From: Tricholomella constricta
Taxonomy: Eukaryota; Basidiomycota; Agaricomycetes; Agaricales; Lyophyllaceae
DNA: 64,000 nt
Assembly (NCBI GenBank): GCA_013368375.1
Contig: JAACJP010000029.1
Span: 434,001-498,000, forward strand
Direction of reading: 5' to 3'
Both the position numbers and the translations under genes were made by a program. Under the pieces are notes generated by a model, which was not told where the DNA came from, searched no databases, and worked only from the letters and a program-made list of their open reading frames with translations. Positions 36,082-47,615 of this stretch are shown here, in pieces. Position 1 is the first letter of the stretch. Every line of letters starts with the position of its first letter.

Positions 36082-36780
36082 TCAGTCGATATTTCGACCG
36101 CATTGGAGCAGCAGCGTGGCGACAATGACAGAGTCCAAAAGTCCCAGCTGAAGCGCGTCTGGGGTAATCTCCAGTGAAATATGCGCTGATCCTCGAGTTA
36201 TCCTGGCCAGAAATGTAACCCCCGAAATTCCAGAAGTATACAACTAAACGCCGAGGTCAAACGTTAGCAAGAACAAAAGTTGAACGAGCAAAAGATGGAT
36301 ATTCCTACGTTGATGGATTTGTCCACGGGTGTCCAAACATATCGCATCCCCCTCACCTCCATGTCTCGGGAGCTAAACTCGCATTGTTAGGAAAAACCAA
36401 GCATCGAAGGTAGAATGGAAGTACCTCCGGTTTGGGCTCAGCCTCAGCCAATGGTTAATAGGCTGCTTGTGCACCACACCACGGACTTCGACGGCAGGAG
36501 AATTGCGCCATTCAACCAAAGCAATTTTGGCCCCCTCAGAGTTCGTGATGACAGAGTAACCTGCTGCGTCTATGTCTGTATCGATGCGGTAATACACTTG
36601 GTTCTGACGCCCAGTGACAACGCAATTGAGGACGTCAGGCCGGAAAGACGAAAAATAGAAAGTAACGAGGTCGGAAACCGCGATGCCTGTGTAAGGGAGG
36701 GCGCCAAAGACGGACGGCGTTGGTGTAGATTTAGTTTGCTGGGATCCGCTGCCCCAAGCTCCAAAGGGATTAGAGTACAT
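36082..36780 (-). CDS. DUF6593-type protein
   Basis: Three exons (36780-36425, 36372-36309, 36243-36082) with matched phases give 193 residues. It begins MYSNPFGAWGSG and reads PDVLNCVVTGRQ, YRIDTD, GAKIALVEWRNSPAVEVRG, then SSRDMEVRGMRYVWTP. It ends TFLARITRGSAHISLEITP and VIVATLLLQCGRNID. This is the characteristic layout of the small single-domain DUF6593 proteins that are abundant in basidiomycetes and whose function is unknown. A longer in-frame extension upstream of the ATG at 36780 exists but contains no conserved block, so I chose this start. Confidence 0.88.
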
Positions 36781-37739
36781 GACGAATAGCAAAAAAATCA
36801 AAAAAGAGGCAGAAGAAGAGGGCGGAGGAGAAGGCGAAGAATGACACAGAGAGTAGGGGATGGTCAATGCAAATATCAGCTGAACGCGCTCTCCCTTTTT
36901 ATGTGAACAACCTAGGAAAAGTTTCAGGATTTCACGAAGTACTGCACGACCCATCGTGGTTACGTCAGAAACGTTGCGTTGGCTGCAGAGGCCCGTGGTA
37001 TTGCATACCCATGATGATGAGAGAGGCAAAAACATTGGCGAGAGCTAATTCCGATTGCAGCACAGCGAATTGAGGTAGCAGCGGTTGTGGTTGAAACACG
37101 TCTGGCACACGAGTCATGGTTGACTAGCCAGCAAGACCATGGTCATAGGGCACAGGATGAGAGATTCAGGGAAGGGGTCCAGGAGATAGGAAGAGATAAT
37201 GCTCGGGAATCGGAGGGACGTCCTGGTGTGAACTCCAACGAGAACAAAGAGCATCAGGTGAGAACAGCGCCAGTAGGTTTTGCATAATTGAAAATAGGCT
37301 GTGGCGATCCAACCAGGCCCCAACTGAGATCGCAAAGAACTCCAGATCAGAAAGTCGTTTCCAGGCCGGACGAAATTGCGACGCCTTTTCCGTTCATTGG
37401 GCCATTGGGAACGGCGTGATGCCTCTTAGCAGCAGTTTGCTATAGTAACTCGGACTCCCGAGAAAAAGCGGTTGAAGTCGACTTTGCGACGGGTTACTTG
37501 TAAGGTAAGTTGCAAGGTTGACCGGTGGCGACAAGGATAACATGTTTTAAAATTGTCATCATCCTTAGTAAACTTTTTGCTTCCATCATTGATCCTGGTG
37601 ATTGAGGCAGTGATTCCGCTTCCTCTCAACTGGCATCTACTTGTGCGCGTCGATTCTGATCATCCGCTGACCCTGCGCTACTGCGCGCGCACAGCCATCT
37701 CGACAGAAATCAAAGGAGCTGCTGCCAATGGGTTCAAGT
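36781..37739. other. Intergenic stretch, no gene seen
   Basis: Short frames on both strands show no recognisable motif. The region separates the DUF6593 gene from a carboxylesterase relic. Confidence 0.4.
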
Positions 37740-38400
37740 CAGAGCGCCGACACATACCTGTCCAAAGGACGTGTATACGGTCGACTCGTCGCAATGCTTG
37801 ATATATAGAAGGTTATCCTCTGTCGTATATGGCCCTGGTACGCCGCCTTATGGATAGTCTCTACATGTATAACACCGGCCATAGAGTTTACCATCGCTGG
37901 AGCTGGCTGGCTGGACGACACTTGTATAAAGTCGTCCAAAACATCTCTTCCATCGGCTTCATTGGTTGCAGCTCCAACTACCAGTGGTAAACCCCTGAAG
38001 CGCGAATGCTGGGATGTTGGAGCGGGGTGCGGCAACAGCAGGCAACACCATGCATTCCAAGCTTCCGGTGTTGTACACTCAGGCTTTCAGAAGTAATTGT
38101 AGACTCGTCCGATCCTGGTGCCTCGCGAAAAGCTTTGAGGTCTCTCGAATCCGTTTCCAAAGACTTGGAACAGAACGTTCGAAGAACGGCATATGCATGT
38201 CGATGGATCATCATCCTGTACTTCTTAGGGCGAACCTTCTCAAGCCCCCAGCAGCACAGTATTTTCAAACTGGACTCGCCGACAAACAAGACCTTATAAA
38301 TGTTCCCATAGAATTTGGAAAGCCATTCGCCCATGTGTTGTCCCGCCGCCCATCCGTACGTGATGCTACTTGGGTCATAGGTAACCGGGTAGTAACGGAA
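37740..38400 (-). pseudogene. Relic of a type-B carboxylesterase
   Basis: Minus-strand fragments read YKVLFVGESS, like the nucleophile elbow G-E-S of type-B carboxylesterases, and further down RFRGLPLVVGAATNEADGRD, like the conserved block before the catalytic acidic residue. The pieces are in different frames, other conserved blocks are missing, and no start or end can be set. I therefore read this as a decayed fragment; the match is by motif memory only. Confidence 0.4.
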
Positions 38401-38571
38401 GCGACGTATTTGTCTCTACTGTTCAGATAGCCTGATATACATATATTCTACAAGTCCGTGTAATTAGCCTTCCAGGAGAAGAGCTGTTCACATCTACATA
38501 CAAAAACTAGAAAGCACTATCCTTGTGTCGAATTAGAGTCGTTAGTTTCCTTTGAGGTATTGAGCATGCGA

Positions 38572-40680
38572 TCATAGCAGCCAAGCGACGAAAAGGCTCG
38601 TCAACGCGGATACCAGCAATGTGCCCGCAACTGCCTTGTTCGACGAGCCTCCATCTACAAAACAGCATCAGACTATGGTCTCTAGCGCAGCGGCACCGGA
38701 AGAAAGTGATGCTCACTGCGGACTGCACTTCCGTTACTGTCGGTGGGGCCTGCTCCTGGAGCGCCTGAGGATGTAGGTGAAGAGAGAGTAGCAAGGGGTG
38801 CATCAAGGGTAATCGACGAAGTGGTGAGTCCAGCGTCGGATGAGGACGTCGGTAAAGAGGGGGTCGTACCTGAGCCCCCGACCGCGTCTGACAACTGGGC
38901 GAACCCAATTGAAGGCGGGTTAGAGCGGTAAACCGAGTACACATTTTTCTACACACCGGTGGAATGGATACGTTAGCGCGGAGACCATTAATCCGTGAAG
39001 GATAAGCCGATGACTGACCAAAAATGTGGCTCCGACAACCCAATTGGGGTTTCCGTCCCCGCTGACGATGTTGCTGCCAAGTGAGAGATCGAAGATCCCT
39101 CCCACGCATTGCGAGCTGCCCTGCGCCAGACGCCCAAGGTTCATGTCCGCAGTGTTGATCGGCCAAGACTTTCCACCGAAAGACATGGTGACTGCGACAT
39201 CGGTATTACACGCTGAATGGGCGCATGGGTCAGTGTGCAGTGAGTAAAACAATTTATTCTAACACTCACGGAAGGAGAAGAATCCTTGCATGGTGGGCAC
39301 GGGCTGGGAACCAGGGACAGCTGCCCAGATGGCCTCGACGTCGCTCGTTGGGCCACCAATCAGCGTGGTTCCCGTATCGATGGCCGACAGGGAGAGTGTG
39401 CTTGAAATTGGGACCTTCTTTCCTTGCACGGTGACAGCTGAAAGGGGCGATACGGTCAAAATTTGCATCCTCACGACTATGCTAGAGGAACCAACCGCTC
39501 AAGCTAAGCAACCAAAAAGTAGGCGGATCGACAGGTATATCCAGAAACTCAATTTCACCAGTGAACAAACTGGAGTTGGTGCCGCCAAGAGTGAAAATTC
39601 CTCCCGGCTCTTCGACGTTTGCGGTGCGGACATCCCTGAAGCGAGTCATATAAAAGGACATTTCTGGGGCGGTCAGTTGGCCATCCTGGGCCAGGGTTTG
39701 CCAAAACGGTATTGCTCGAGTCGACGCAATTGTGGAAAATGCGAGCCCCAGGATTCCGGAGACAGACCCGTCGAGAAGTCCGGTTGTCAGATCGTCGACA
39801 GCAACTATTGCGACGCCACGGGTTAGACGCTTCCGATGCGCGCTTTACACAATGGAATGACAGGAAACTTACGAAACGTTTGTTGTTCGACTGTGAACCC
39901 CCCCATGCTGACCGTGTCCCTTCCTATCTGGCCCGCAACTTCGCCAGAGCCGTAACGAATGTTTGTCCCAGAAGCCGATAGCTGCAAGGAGGTCGATGCT
40001 GAAGCCTCGAAGACAGGAGTGACGCGGTTACATGTCGTGCAGCTCGAGTCTGCCACCCACAGATCCGACGATCCGGTATCCAGTATGACATTGAATGGCT
40101 GTGGTCTAATAAAAACCGAGGCATTGTTAAAATGTAGATATATAGCGGTTTTGATTGATCCACGTAGAGATATAAAAAAACCACTACGACCATCAGTCGC
40201 AGCGCAGCAGCCGGGCGAAGGACACGTGTCGGGCCAATTCTGCCAACCGACTGACAGCAGATGGCATCGAGGTTGCGGTGATTATCATGCGTTGGACGTC
40301 GTCGCCAACACCCGTCGATGTCGCCAGTTCCGGGAAGAGAAAGTGAAATGCTTACGGTGTACCAATGTTCACTGTCGCGAAATAGCTTGCGTCGGATTGC
40401 TAGAGGCGCAACCACCGTGAGAAAGTCGCGCCCAGCGTCGGCAAGAGCCAATGGAACTCACTTGGTTAACCATGCTAATCCCGGCGGTGGCTCGTCTACC
40501 CTTTACTGGTTTCGTCCTGCCATACTTTCCGCGTAGGTGCTGCGCAGCGGAGGCGTAGTAATCCATGTCATGATGCCCAGATCGACGAGAGAGAGTGAAG
40601 TGCAATGGTTCAGCCGCAAAGGAGACCGCCGGGAGAAGGAAAAAGAGAGAAAGCGAGAGGGGAAGGATACTCGACGCCAT
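38572..40680 (-). CDS. Pepsin-type aspartic protease, probably GPI-anchored
   Basis: The protein starts MASSILPLSLSLFFLLPAVS, a clear signal peptide, followed by a pro-segment. After introns (the second about 240 bases) it reads MVNQVNIGTP then VILDTGSSDLWVADSSC, the first catalytic Asp, and later IDTGTTLIGGP, the second. Substrate-cleft blocks such as IRYGSGEVAGQIGRDTV and GILGLAFS are intact. A Cys pair spans the second lobe (CNTDVAVTM; SSQCVGGIFDL). The C-terminus is a long Ser/Thr/Pro stalk ending in a short hydrophobic tail (AVAGTLLVSALTSLFVAWLL), as in yapsin-like GPI proteins. It should act at the cell surface. The stop is at 38572-38574. Internal exon borders were only partly resolved. 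Confidence 0.88.
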
Positions 40681-42129
40681 GGTAGTAGTCAACTGTCAAC
40701 TTGAACAATTGAGGGCTTAAGTATGACACAAGAGAATGCCAAGATGAAAGGGCAAGGAACAAGAAGTGGAGCAAACAGGTAATACTGTACAGTGTAGAGG
40801 CTGTTCACGACAACAATCGAACAAAAAGGCCTCGTTTCAACGTCAGATTTCTATCTGACGGAATAGTTGCCCTTCTAAGCGGGTTTGTCAACACTTTGTG
40901 GCCAAAACGCCATCCTAGGTGTCCGTTTCCAACCGTATAGGTGAGATGATCACCCACAGAGCAATGATGTATTCTTTTCTTGGCACATGCGCAGTATTGT
41001 TACGGCAAAGATGATCGCCGGCGGGCCGCGTTCATCGCGCAGCTGCCCTAACCGTGCTGTCGATCCTAGGGTGGTATGAAGAAACATTCTTACATTCAAC
41101 ACCAGGGACAGATGAACTTTCCTAAATAAACCGCCGTCACGTCGAGGGCCAACGACCATTCGACATTGACATAAATGAAGCCTTACAACCCCTAGATGCC
41201 GAGCATCCGGAAATGGAATGGCGCCTCAAGTCGAAAGGCGCCGGTGACTGTATTTGGGCGGCGGGTGATGTGGGAGGCACTGTCGTGGTAGAGATCGGAG
41301 GTGATATTTAAAATTCCGATCTCACAAAATTGCAAGTTCTCCATCTCAGCCAGAGTACTCCAGCATCGTGTTCCAATTTTTCGTGCTCGATCGCTTCCGC
41401 CAAAAATTGCTGCGTCTTTTCTTCGAGATTGCTTGGCGAGCAGGTACGAGGACAGCTCGACAGCTACTCGTCCTCGTTGCCCGACATGTGCGGGACTGGT
41501 GCGAAGACGGTTTACAAAATAAACTCACCAGGAATAGTGCTGACCTTCCTCGCAACCTAGGATTGAACCCATCCCACGCCAACGAGATGCGGCTCTGCTT
41601 TCGAAACCATTATATCAAAGAATGGAAGCTTCTTCACAGCACATATGAAGTATCTCGGAATCGGTAACACTGTGATGTTTCAGCAAGCCAAGGCTATCCT
41701 CGCTGTGTATTCGCACAGCATAGTTGGTTTCGCAGTATGGAGAAACACGCGGACGCCGACCATATTTTTCCCATTCATCCGCTCGTATCACATTCAACGA
41801 TTGTCGCTCAAGTCCCAGCATCCCTCCGAGCTCACTTTCCGACCCTCTCTGCTATCCTCCCTAACCCATCTGATGATCCTCGGTACAGTTAGTTTCAAAT
41901 GAGGAAGGCCGCGCGCCATACCAAGTCGTGTGACACCACCGACCCCAAGTACTGCAATGCAGTGGCATTGGTCCAGTCGCTCACGCAATTCGGGACTGCT
42001 CACAGAACTGAGGAAGCACACAGGCTATCCTAAAGGTAGCAGAGAACCTCGAATATTTCGTGGTCATTGTACCGCCTCATTTCAAAGCGACGATCATCTT
42101 CGCCCCCTGGCGGATCGAGGAGATCGGCG
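40681..42129. other. Intergenic region, no gene supported
   Basis: No frame with recognisable content occurs upstream of the protease. A tRNA-T-arm-like word (GGGTTCAATCCT on the minus strand) lies at about 41560-41575, but no tRNA can be folded around it. Confidence 0.35.
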
Positions 42130-42330
42130 ATCAGCGCTCAGCTTCTACCATCGGTGCCAAAGGTAAGAGCCTCAACGGCAGGGACTCAATGGACCCACCG
42201 GCAGCGTTTTTAGGACGTGAATAGGCCACTCACGTATGGTAAGAAGTATGTATACTCCAACTTCTTGGGGCTAACACCCGTGGTCCCATTCCGGAGTCTC
42301 GTGAGGGACCAAATATACAAACAGTACAGA
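42130..42330 (-). pseudogene. Truncated relic of the membrane-protein gene at 44820
   Basis: The plus-strand words GTGCCAAAGGTAAGAGC at about 42153 and TATGGTAAGAAGTATG at about 42236, and TACTCCAACTTCTTGGGGC just after, correspond to GTGCCGAAAGTAAGAGC, TATGATAAGAAGTATA and TTCCAACTATTTGGGGC at about 44984-45104. The spacing is similar. The rest of the gene is absent here, so this is a decayed partial duplicate. Confidence 0.5.
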
Positions 42331-43003
42331 TCATCAATGACTTGACCATTGACATGTTGCATCGAATGATCGTGTTACTGGGCGTCGCTTCTCACTTGCA
42401 TCACTCCATCGTCAGCCAACTATGGCCTCTACTTAGCTGTGAAAAAAGCGGCGGGCTGTGACACTGCTTATCTCCACGGACCTGCGGAACTTTCGAGTCT
42501 ACACGTCTTGGCCTCAGACGTCTCCTTGTTCTTCGTCTGTATGGACCTCCGAGAAATTCGCATACTGTATCCTTGATCTAGGTCCAATCTTCTGACCTCC
42601 ATCTGTCATCAACCTCGAGCTTCTGCTTAGATTGTAGCGTCACGCCGAAGTAATGCATAATGACACCATCACGATTATAGCATCGACATCATGATGATGA
42701 TATCACGACGTTTCTCCCCTCCCGTCCTCATGGGATACATCATCCCAAACTGCGTCGATTTTTGTTTCAAGGAAAGGCAGCCGCATGGACTAATCCCATC
42801 ACCGTCTTATTTCTTGATGGCTCAGCGTCCCGGATACAAAGCGATGGGCGTTCTAGGGAGTAATATGACCTTTTCGTGACGTCCTTGCAGGGTAAAGAAT
42901 TCTCTGAAATCTCGCAATCTCAGACTTGCAGTTTCAGTTCACATGCACCCTCTCTATAAATCGTCTCTTTGCCGATTGATTTCCTTGCAAATCCCCCATT
43001 CCT
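42331..43003. other. Intergenic region with probable promoter
   Basis: No gene is supported. The last part precedes the DUF6533-type gene and holds a good TATA box (42955-42960). Confidence 0.4.
42955..42960 (+). promoter_or_regulatory. TATA box of the DUF6533-type gene
   Basis: TATAAA lies 44 bases upstream of the ATG at 43004, in CT-rich surroundings (CTCTCTATAAATCG). Position and context fit a core promoter. Confidence 0.55.
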
Positions 43004-44678
43004 ATGCCAGCCTCAACCGCCGACCTTCTTAAGCTCTTAGAAACAGTTTGGTACCACAACACTATCGTTCAGTATGCCAGTGGTGAGCTTGAGTCGTTTC
43101 GCAGAATGGGGAACCATCTAATCCCATGTCAGTCAGTGCTTTGACATTATATGTTTATGACTATGGTCAGTGTGTTCCCTTGATGCAACAGCATATATCG
43201 ACTTTCTCCGGCGACATAGCTCTCACATTAAAGGATGAGGTCTATCTTTCCGTTTAATAATGTGGTCTGTTATGGTGATTAACACACCGGGCTATTCTAG
43301 GTGGAATACATTTGGGTACGTCGTTGAGTATAGCTTCTCTCCTTCCGAGTTTGCGCCTCATCACGCTACAGAAAGCTCGACTTACGCCAATCAAAGTGCT
43401 GTTTTTGATCGTGAATTTTCTTGCATCAGTCCAAACAATTATTTCTGAGAACGCAATCTTCGATAGAACCGTTACTTTGCCGCGGCCTTGGCAGCGGTCA
43501 CTATGGCTTGTATGTCGATCACTCATTTTTCCTTACCATTATTCATCATATTGATGTTCATCACAGTCGATGTTCAGCCACAACAGACTGATTTCATGTA
43601 CGCATGAATCTTACAAATAAATAGCTCTCCTCACTTACTAATTCACCAGATGTATGCATCGCATTATCGGGATCACGTTTCATCTCTAATACCGGTGCAG
43701 GTATATTTTGGACACAATTTGGCCTCTGGGCAGGTATGTGGGATGGGTGCAATTTCCCTATGGTCCTGTTGAAAGCCTTCACATATCCAGCATTGTTCCT
43801 CATGAGTATTGTGGAGAGTATGTCTTACTTTTGTTCTGAATGTCAAAGCAGAGACGAACGACATCGTTCACAGTCATTCTCCAAATTCGTGTGCATGCTC
43901 TATACAATCGAAGTACCGCGAGCCTCTTTACCACGAGCTTTGGTTACTTACAGTCACCTTCCTGTAGACAAAATCGTCCTTGTGGTGGTCTCAGCTTTGT
44001 TCTTAGTTGAGATAGGGAGTATGTTCATTATCGGGGGGCTCTGGGCACGTCACAGCGGTATGTTTAACGCCGTCTCCAAGTCGATGACATTCAAAGATCA
44101 TTCTACCAGACAAGACGAAGCTTACCAAGGCCGTTCCCGGTACACCACTCTGCACTGCTGGTAACGCCTCTATCCCGACGTACCTCTACGCGTTACAGTG
44201 GGTAATGGTCTCATTATTCTCGCAACTCGTGCTAAGCTACCGCTTGCTCAGGATTCCTTACATGGGATTCGAATTCATCCTGATGTGCCTGGTCCTTTTC
44301 AAAGGCGTGACCCATTTTCGGGCTTTCCGCAAAACCTCCTTGTCCCCTTCGCGAGTCATCTCCCTCGTGCTCCGCGATTCTGTACTATATTTTTTGAGGT
44401 AAGATCAGTTGAAAGTAATTGGTGGACGCTGACAAAAAAACTGTTCTAGCATCTTCGTAGTCCTCTTTTTCAACACAATGATATGGCAGGTCGGTCCACC
44501 AGATCTCTTCCCCTTGGCTACGACGTGGTCCGTCGTAATACCGACGACGGCATGTAGCCGGATTTTGATCAACATGCGAAAGGCTGGTGCCAGTGGGACT
44601 ATCCAAGGTGGCCCACAAGGTACTCTGGAGCTCCCTACTCTAGCTACGACACAAAGTGTCAATGTCTCTATGCGATAA
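43004..44678 (+). CDS. DUF6533-type multi-pass membrane protein (paralogue 2)
   Basis: The start is MPASTADLLKLLETVWYHNT. Splicing short introns gives VSALTLYVYDYALTLKDEV, VEYIW, KARLTPIKVLFLI, NRYFAAALAAVTMA and FDVQPQQTDF. Then come FWTQFGLWAALFLMSIVE, IILQIRVHALYNRS and FLVEIGSMFIIGG. The last exons read IPYMGFEFILMCLVLFKG, SIFVVLFFNTMIWQVGPP and SRILINMRKAG, ending at a TAA at 44676-44678. The pattern of alternating hydrophobic segments and the IILQ-R-ALYN motif mark the basidiomycete DUF6533 group, a putative 7TM family of unknown function. One junction near 43650 could not be placed in phase. The gene otherwise looks intact, unlike its paralogue at 8845. Confidence 0.78.
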
Positions 44679-44819
44679 TTTTATGACCAGAGGGCTCTTT
44701 GCTCTATGTATTTGCCAATGGCTTTGGATCTGCGTACAATACAACTGGACCTACCCGCTGATGTTTCGGGGGATTAACGTTATGTTACACTTACACCCTT
44801 GGTGTGCTCCAGGCGATGT

Positions 44820-46236
44820 TTAAACGATTGAAAGGGGACGAGATGGAGTCTGGGTGAGTTGTTCAATGTCCCTTAGTTGTGAAGCTGCTTTTTGCCCCCT
44901 CCAGAATGCCCAAGCAGTCAAGATATCCTTGATACACTCTGTCACGAAAGCATTACTGTCATAGAAGGCTGTCCTTACCGTCTGTGTGCCGAAAGTAAGA
45001 GCTCCAATAGGAGGAACTGAACGGACGCTGTTAGTATATTCAGGACGCGAACAGAGGATAGGTCCACGCACTTATGATAAGAAGTATATTCCAACTATTT
45101 GGGGCATTATTCTCGATCCGACCAAAAAGAACAGCTATCCTGTTGAACACAATGAATGTAATTTTGTATGGGGACCAAAAATACAAACACAAATGCGAAG
45201 CCACCAATAAGGGTGAACGAAACCATGCGGATATACGTCGAGAGTAAAACTCCGCATTTTTCCCTGTTCATGCGTCGAAAGGCGCCAAAGTTTCGATACA
45301 TGATGTAAAACATGTAGACTATTCTGGGAGTTAATTACTAAACCGCCCACTGAATGAATGATAGAACGCACGTTCCATTGGAAAGACAGTTATAGCAGAA
45401 AGGACGGCTGCGATAAAATTGATCATGGTGCTGGCGTAAATACTCAGTTGGTATGGGTTCAAGATAAGGAATGTGATAGTGCTCACACTGGTGACGACTC
45501 TGCTATATGGCAGTAGAAATTCCCTGACGCAAGTTGGATGATTGAAGGGTCATTGACAAACTGCCATAACGCAATCTTTTGTTCGCGTACGTGGCATATA
45601 CAATGAGAGAATGATTTACCAGGAAGACCGCTGCAAATAGACACCCAAAGTAGAGCCAGGGCAGAAGAACAAGCTAGAGATCAGGGCGTCAGTGACACAG
45701 AACAATTCAGAGTTCACTGTTTACGGTACAATCTTAGTTCCCCTCGATGGCCTGGAGTCCATGTTGTTTTGCGTTACCATGGACATTAATTGCATACAAA
45801 ACTTTGATCGGATAGCGTCAGCGACGAACTCAAAGAAAGGCAAGGTCGAAATCGGACTCACGTCGATTGTAAAGCAAACATAGGACATAATGCATCTGAC
45901 GATTCGTATACAAGTCGGACGGCAGAAAATTGCTGGAGAGGAAACTTGGCTCACAAAAGCGGCGATGCGTATATCATGGCCGTTTGAAAGAAGCATAATC
46001 CAAAAGGCGGTGACTGTGATTGTGTCTGCCTGCCTACGATGAGGAGGTAGGACAACGAGTATATGATGAACGATGAAACAAGTCCGACCCAGACGGCTCG
46101 TCGTCGAATGCTAGAGGATAATACGACCGGTGCTAGCACAGCAGTATTCAGAAACACACCAAGGAAAGCGAAGACGTCGAAAAGAATGACTGGTGTTAAA
46201 TAGAAGCGGTCCTGCGCCAGTGCTGTGTCCTGCATG
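44820..46236 (-). CDS. Multi-pass membrane protein, unknown fungal family
   Basis: It starts near MQDTALAQDRFYLTPVIL, then FAFLGVFLNTAVLAPVVL and FIIYSLSYLLIVG, and the block PPFGLCFFQTAMIYASP. Later exons read LPWLYFGCLFAAVFLVNH, ITFLILNPYQLSIYAST, then FGAFRRMNRE, STYIRMVSFTLIGGFAFVFV and finally PPIGALTFGTQTVRTAF. The order of hydrophobic segments suggests seven membrane helices. I do not recognise a named family; it resembles uncharacterised basidiomycete receptor-like proteins. It is convergent with the DUF6533 gene but unrelated to it. A partial decayed copy lies at 42130-42330. Exon borders are approximate and some may be broken. Confidence 0.6.
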
Positions 46237-47615
46237 GCCAATACAAGGGGTGATGAGTACAAACAGTGGCTGATAGATATTACACCCACCTCTTATACTG
46301 TCGCTGGCATTCTTTTGAAACCCGCGATCAGCACATATCACATCATATGTTGTTATCGAATCGACGGAACCATAAAAATTAACGACAACTGATGAAGGAA
46401 CGCGCAGCGGTAAGCATAAATTTCACACCCCAGGCTCACAGGACACAGGAACTCACTTTTAAAACACTCGGACAGGCTCATCCAATACACGTCGTGACAG
46501 GCAAGACCACTAGGGGATGCGCTATGGAGCTGGAAACACGGCCCCTCATCCTGCGAAAAGAAGTGATTGTCTTGCGAAGTGTCGTAGCGTAACTTGTGAG
46601 TCACAGTCGATGCGCTATGGAGCTGGAAACACGGCCTCTCATCCTGCGAAAAGATGTGATTATCTTGCGAAGTGTCGTAGCGTAACTTGTGAGTCACAGT
46701 CGATACTATCAATCACTGGGATGTGTCTGTCGGATACAGATGCGTCAAGAAGGTGATCGATCTTCAATGTTGCGATGGCTTGTGGTACAGTTCCAAGCGC
46801 AATTTAACGAGATAAGTAGGATGCACGAGGTCAGGTCAGGCCTGGGGGTCTGTTGTGTTGTTCATTGCAAAGTTTACCAAGAGACTACACTGAAGGTAGC
46901 AACGAGCACGAGGCGGCACAGATCTCTGTGGAGTCTGGATCCCGCACACTGAGATCCGTAGGGTACGGGTAATAACCTACAGGTTGTTTACTAAGTAACG
47001 GGTTAGTAACATCGGCTACTAACCAGAGTGTTAGCATGGACGTTACAACTTCTGAATAATTGTTAATAATATTATAAACGTGTTAATTATGTGAATAACC
47101 CGCTACCTCCATCTACCAATTGCAGACTTGAAAGTGACGCTCTGTTGCCAACCCATGCGATTGGCTCACCGTGAGGAATTGTGCATTTCAAAGTTGAGAG
47201 CATTGCGCACTTCGTGACTTCTCATGTCTTATTTGCCGCTCATTGCTTACCCTCTGACCTCAGGCTACGCCCGGAAGAATGTCGAGCAATTGAAGCACTT
47301 GACTCACCTTCGCAAGCTCTGGCCTGAATTAGGTTCATTCAGACGATGTTCTTACCTCGTCATGGTGCTACACGAATACAACTTCAGGTCCGGTTATTTG
47401 TACCAGGAACCCTCTTACTGCCGCCGCGGTTCTTGGACCCATCCCCAAGGCTTCGATCTCTATGAATTTGGACATCGAATTTCCGGCAAGTCTCTGGAGC
47501 ACATAAGGCCATGAGCTCTTCTCTCTGGGGGCATCTATGAGTCTCAATTGATGGATTTCTCGCTCGCAAACTGTGTACTGCCAGGAGACAGCCTTTCGCA
47601 GGTCATTAATTCACT
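46237..47615. other. Intergenic region with a 93-base tandem repeat
   Basis: Two copies of a 93-base unit lie at 46516-46701. Beyond them, 46960-47100 is AT-rich with repeated GTTAGTAAC/GTTACTAAC-type words. No gene is supported. Confidence 0.45.
46516..46701. repeat. 93-base tandem repeat, two copies
   Basis: GATGCGCTATGGAGCTGG begins at 46516 and again at 46609, and the copies match almost throughout; a third start (GATAC) diverges at 46702. The unit is a multiple of three and stays open on the minus strand, but no gene is otherwise evident. Confidence 0.85.

Noticed and set aside
41540..41630. A possible tRNA on the minus strand (GGGTTCAATCCT T-arm-like word)
   Set aside because: No acceptor stem or anticodon arm could be paired around it. 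One T-arm-like word is not enough.
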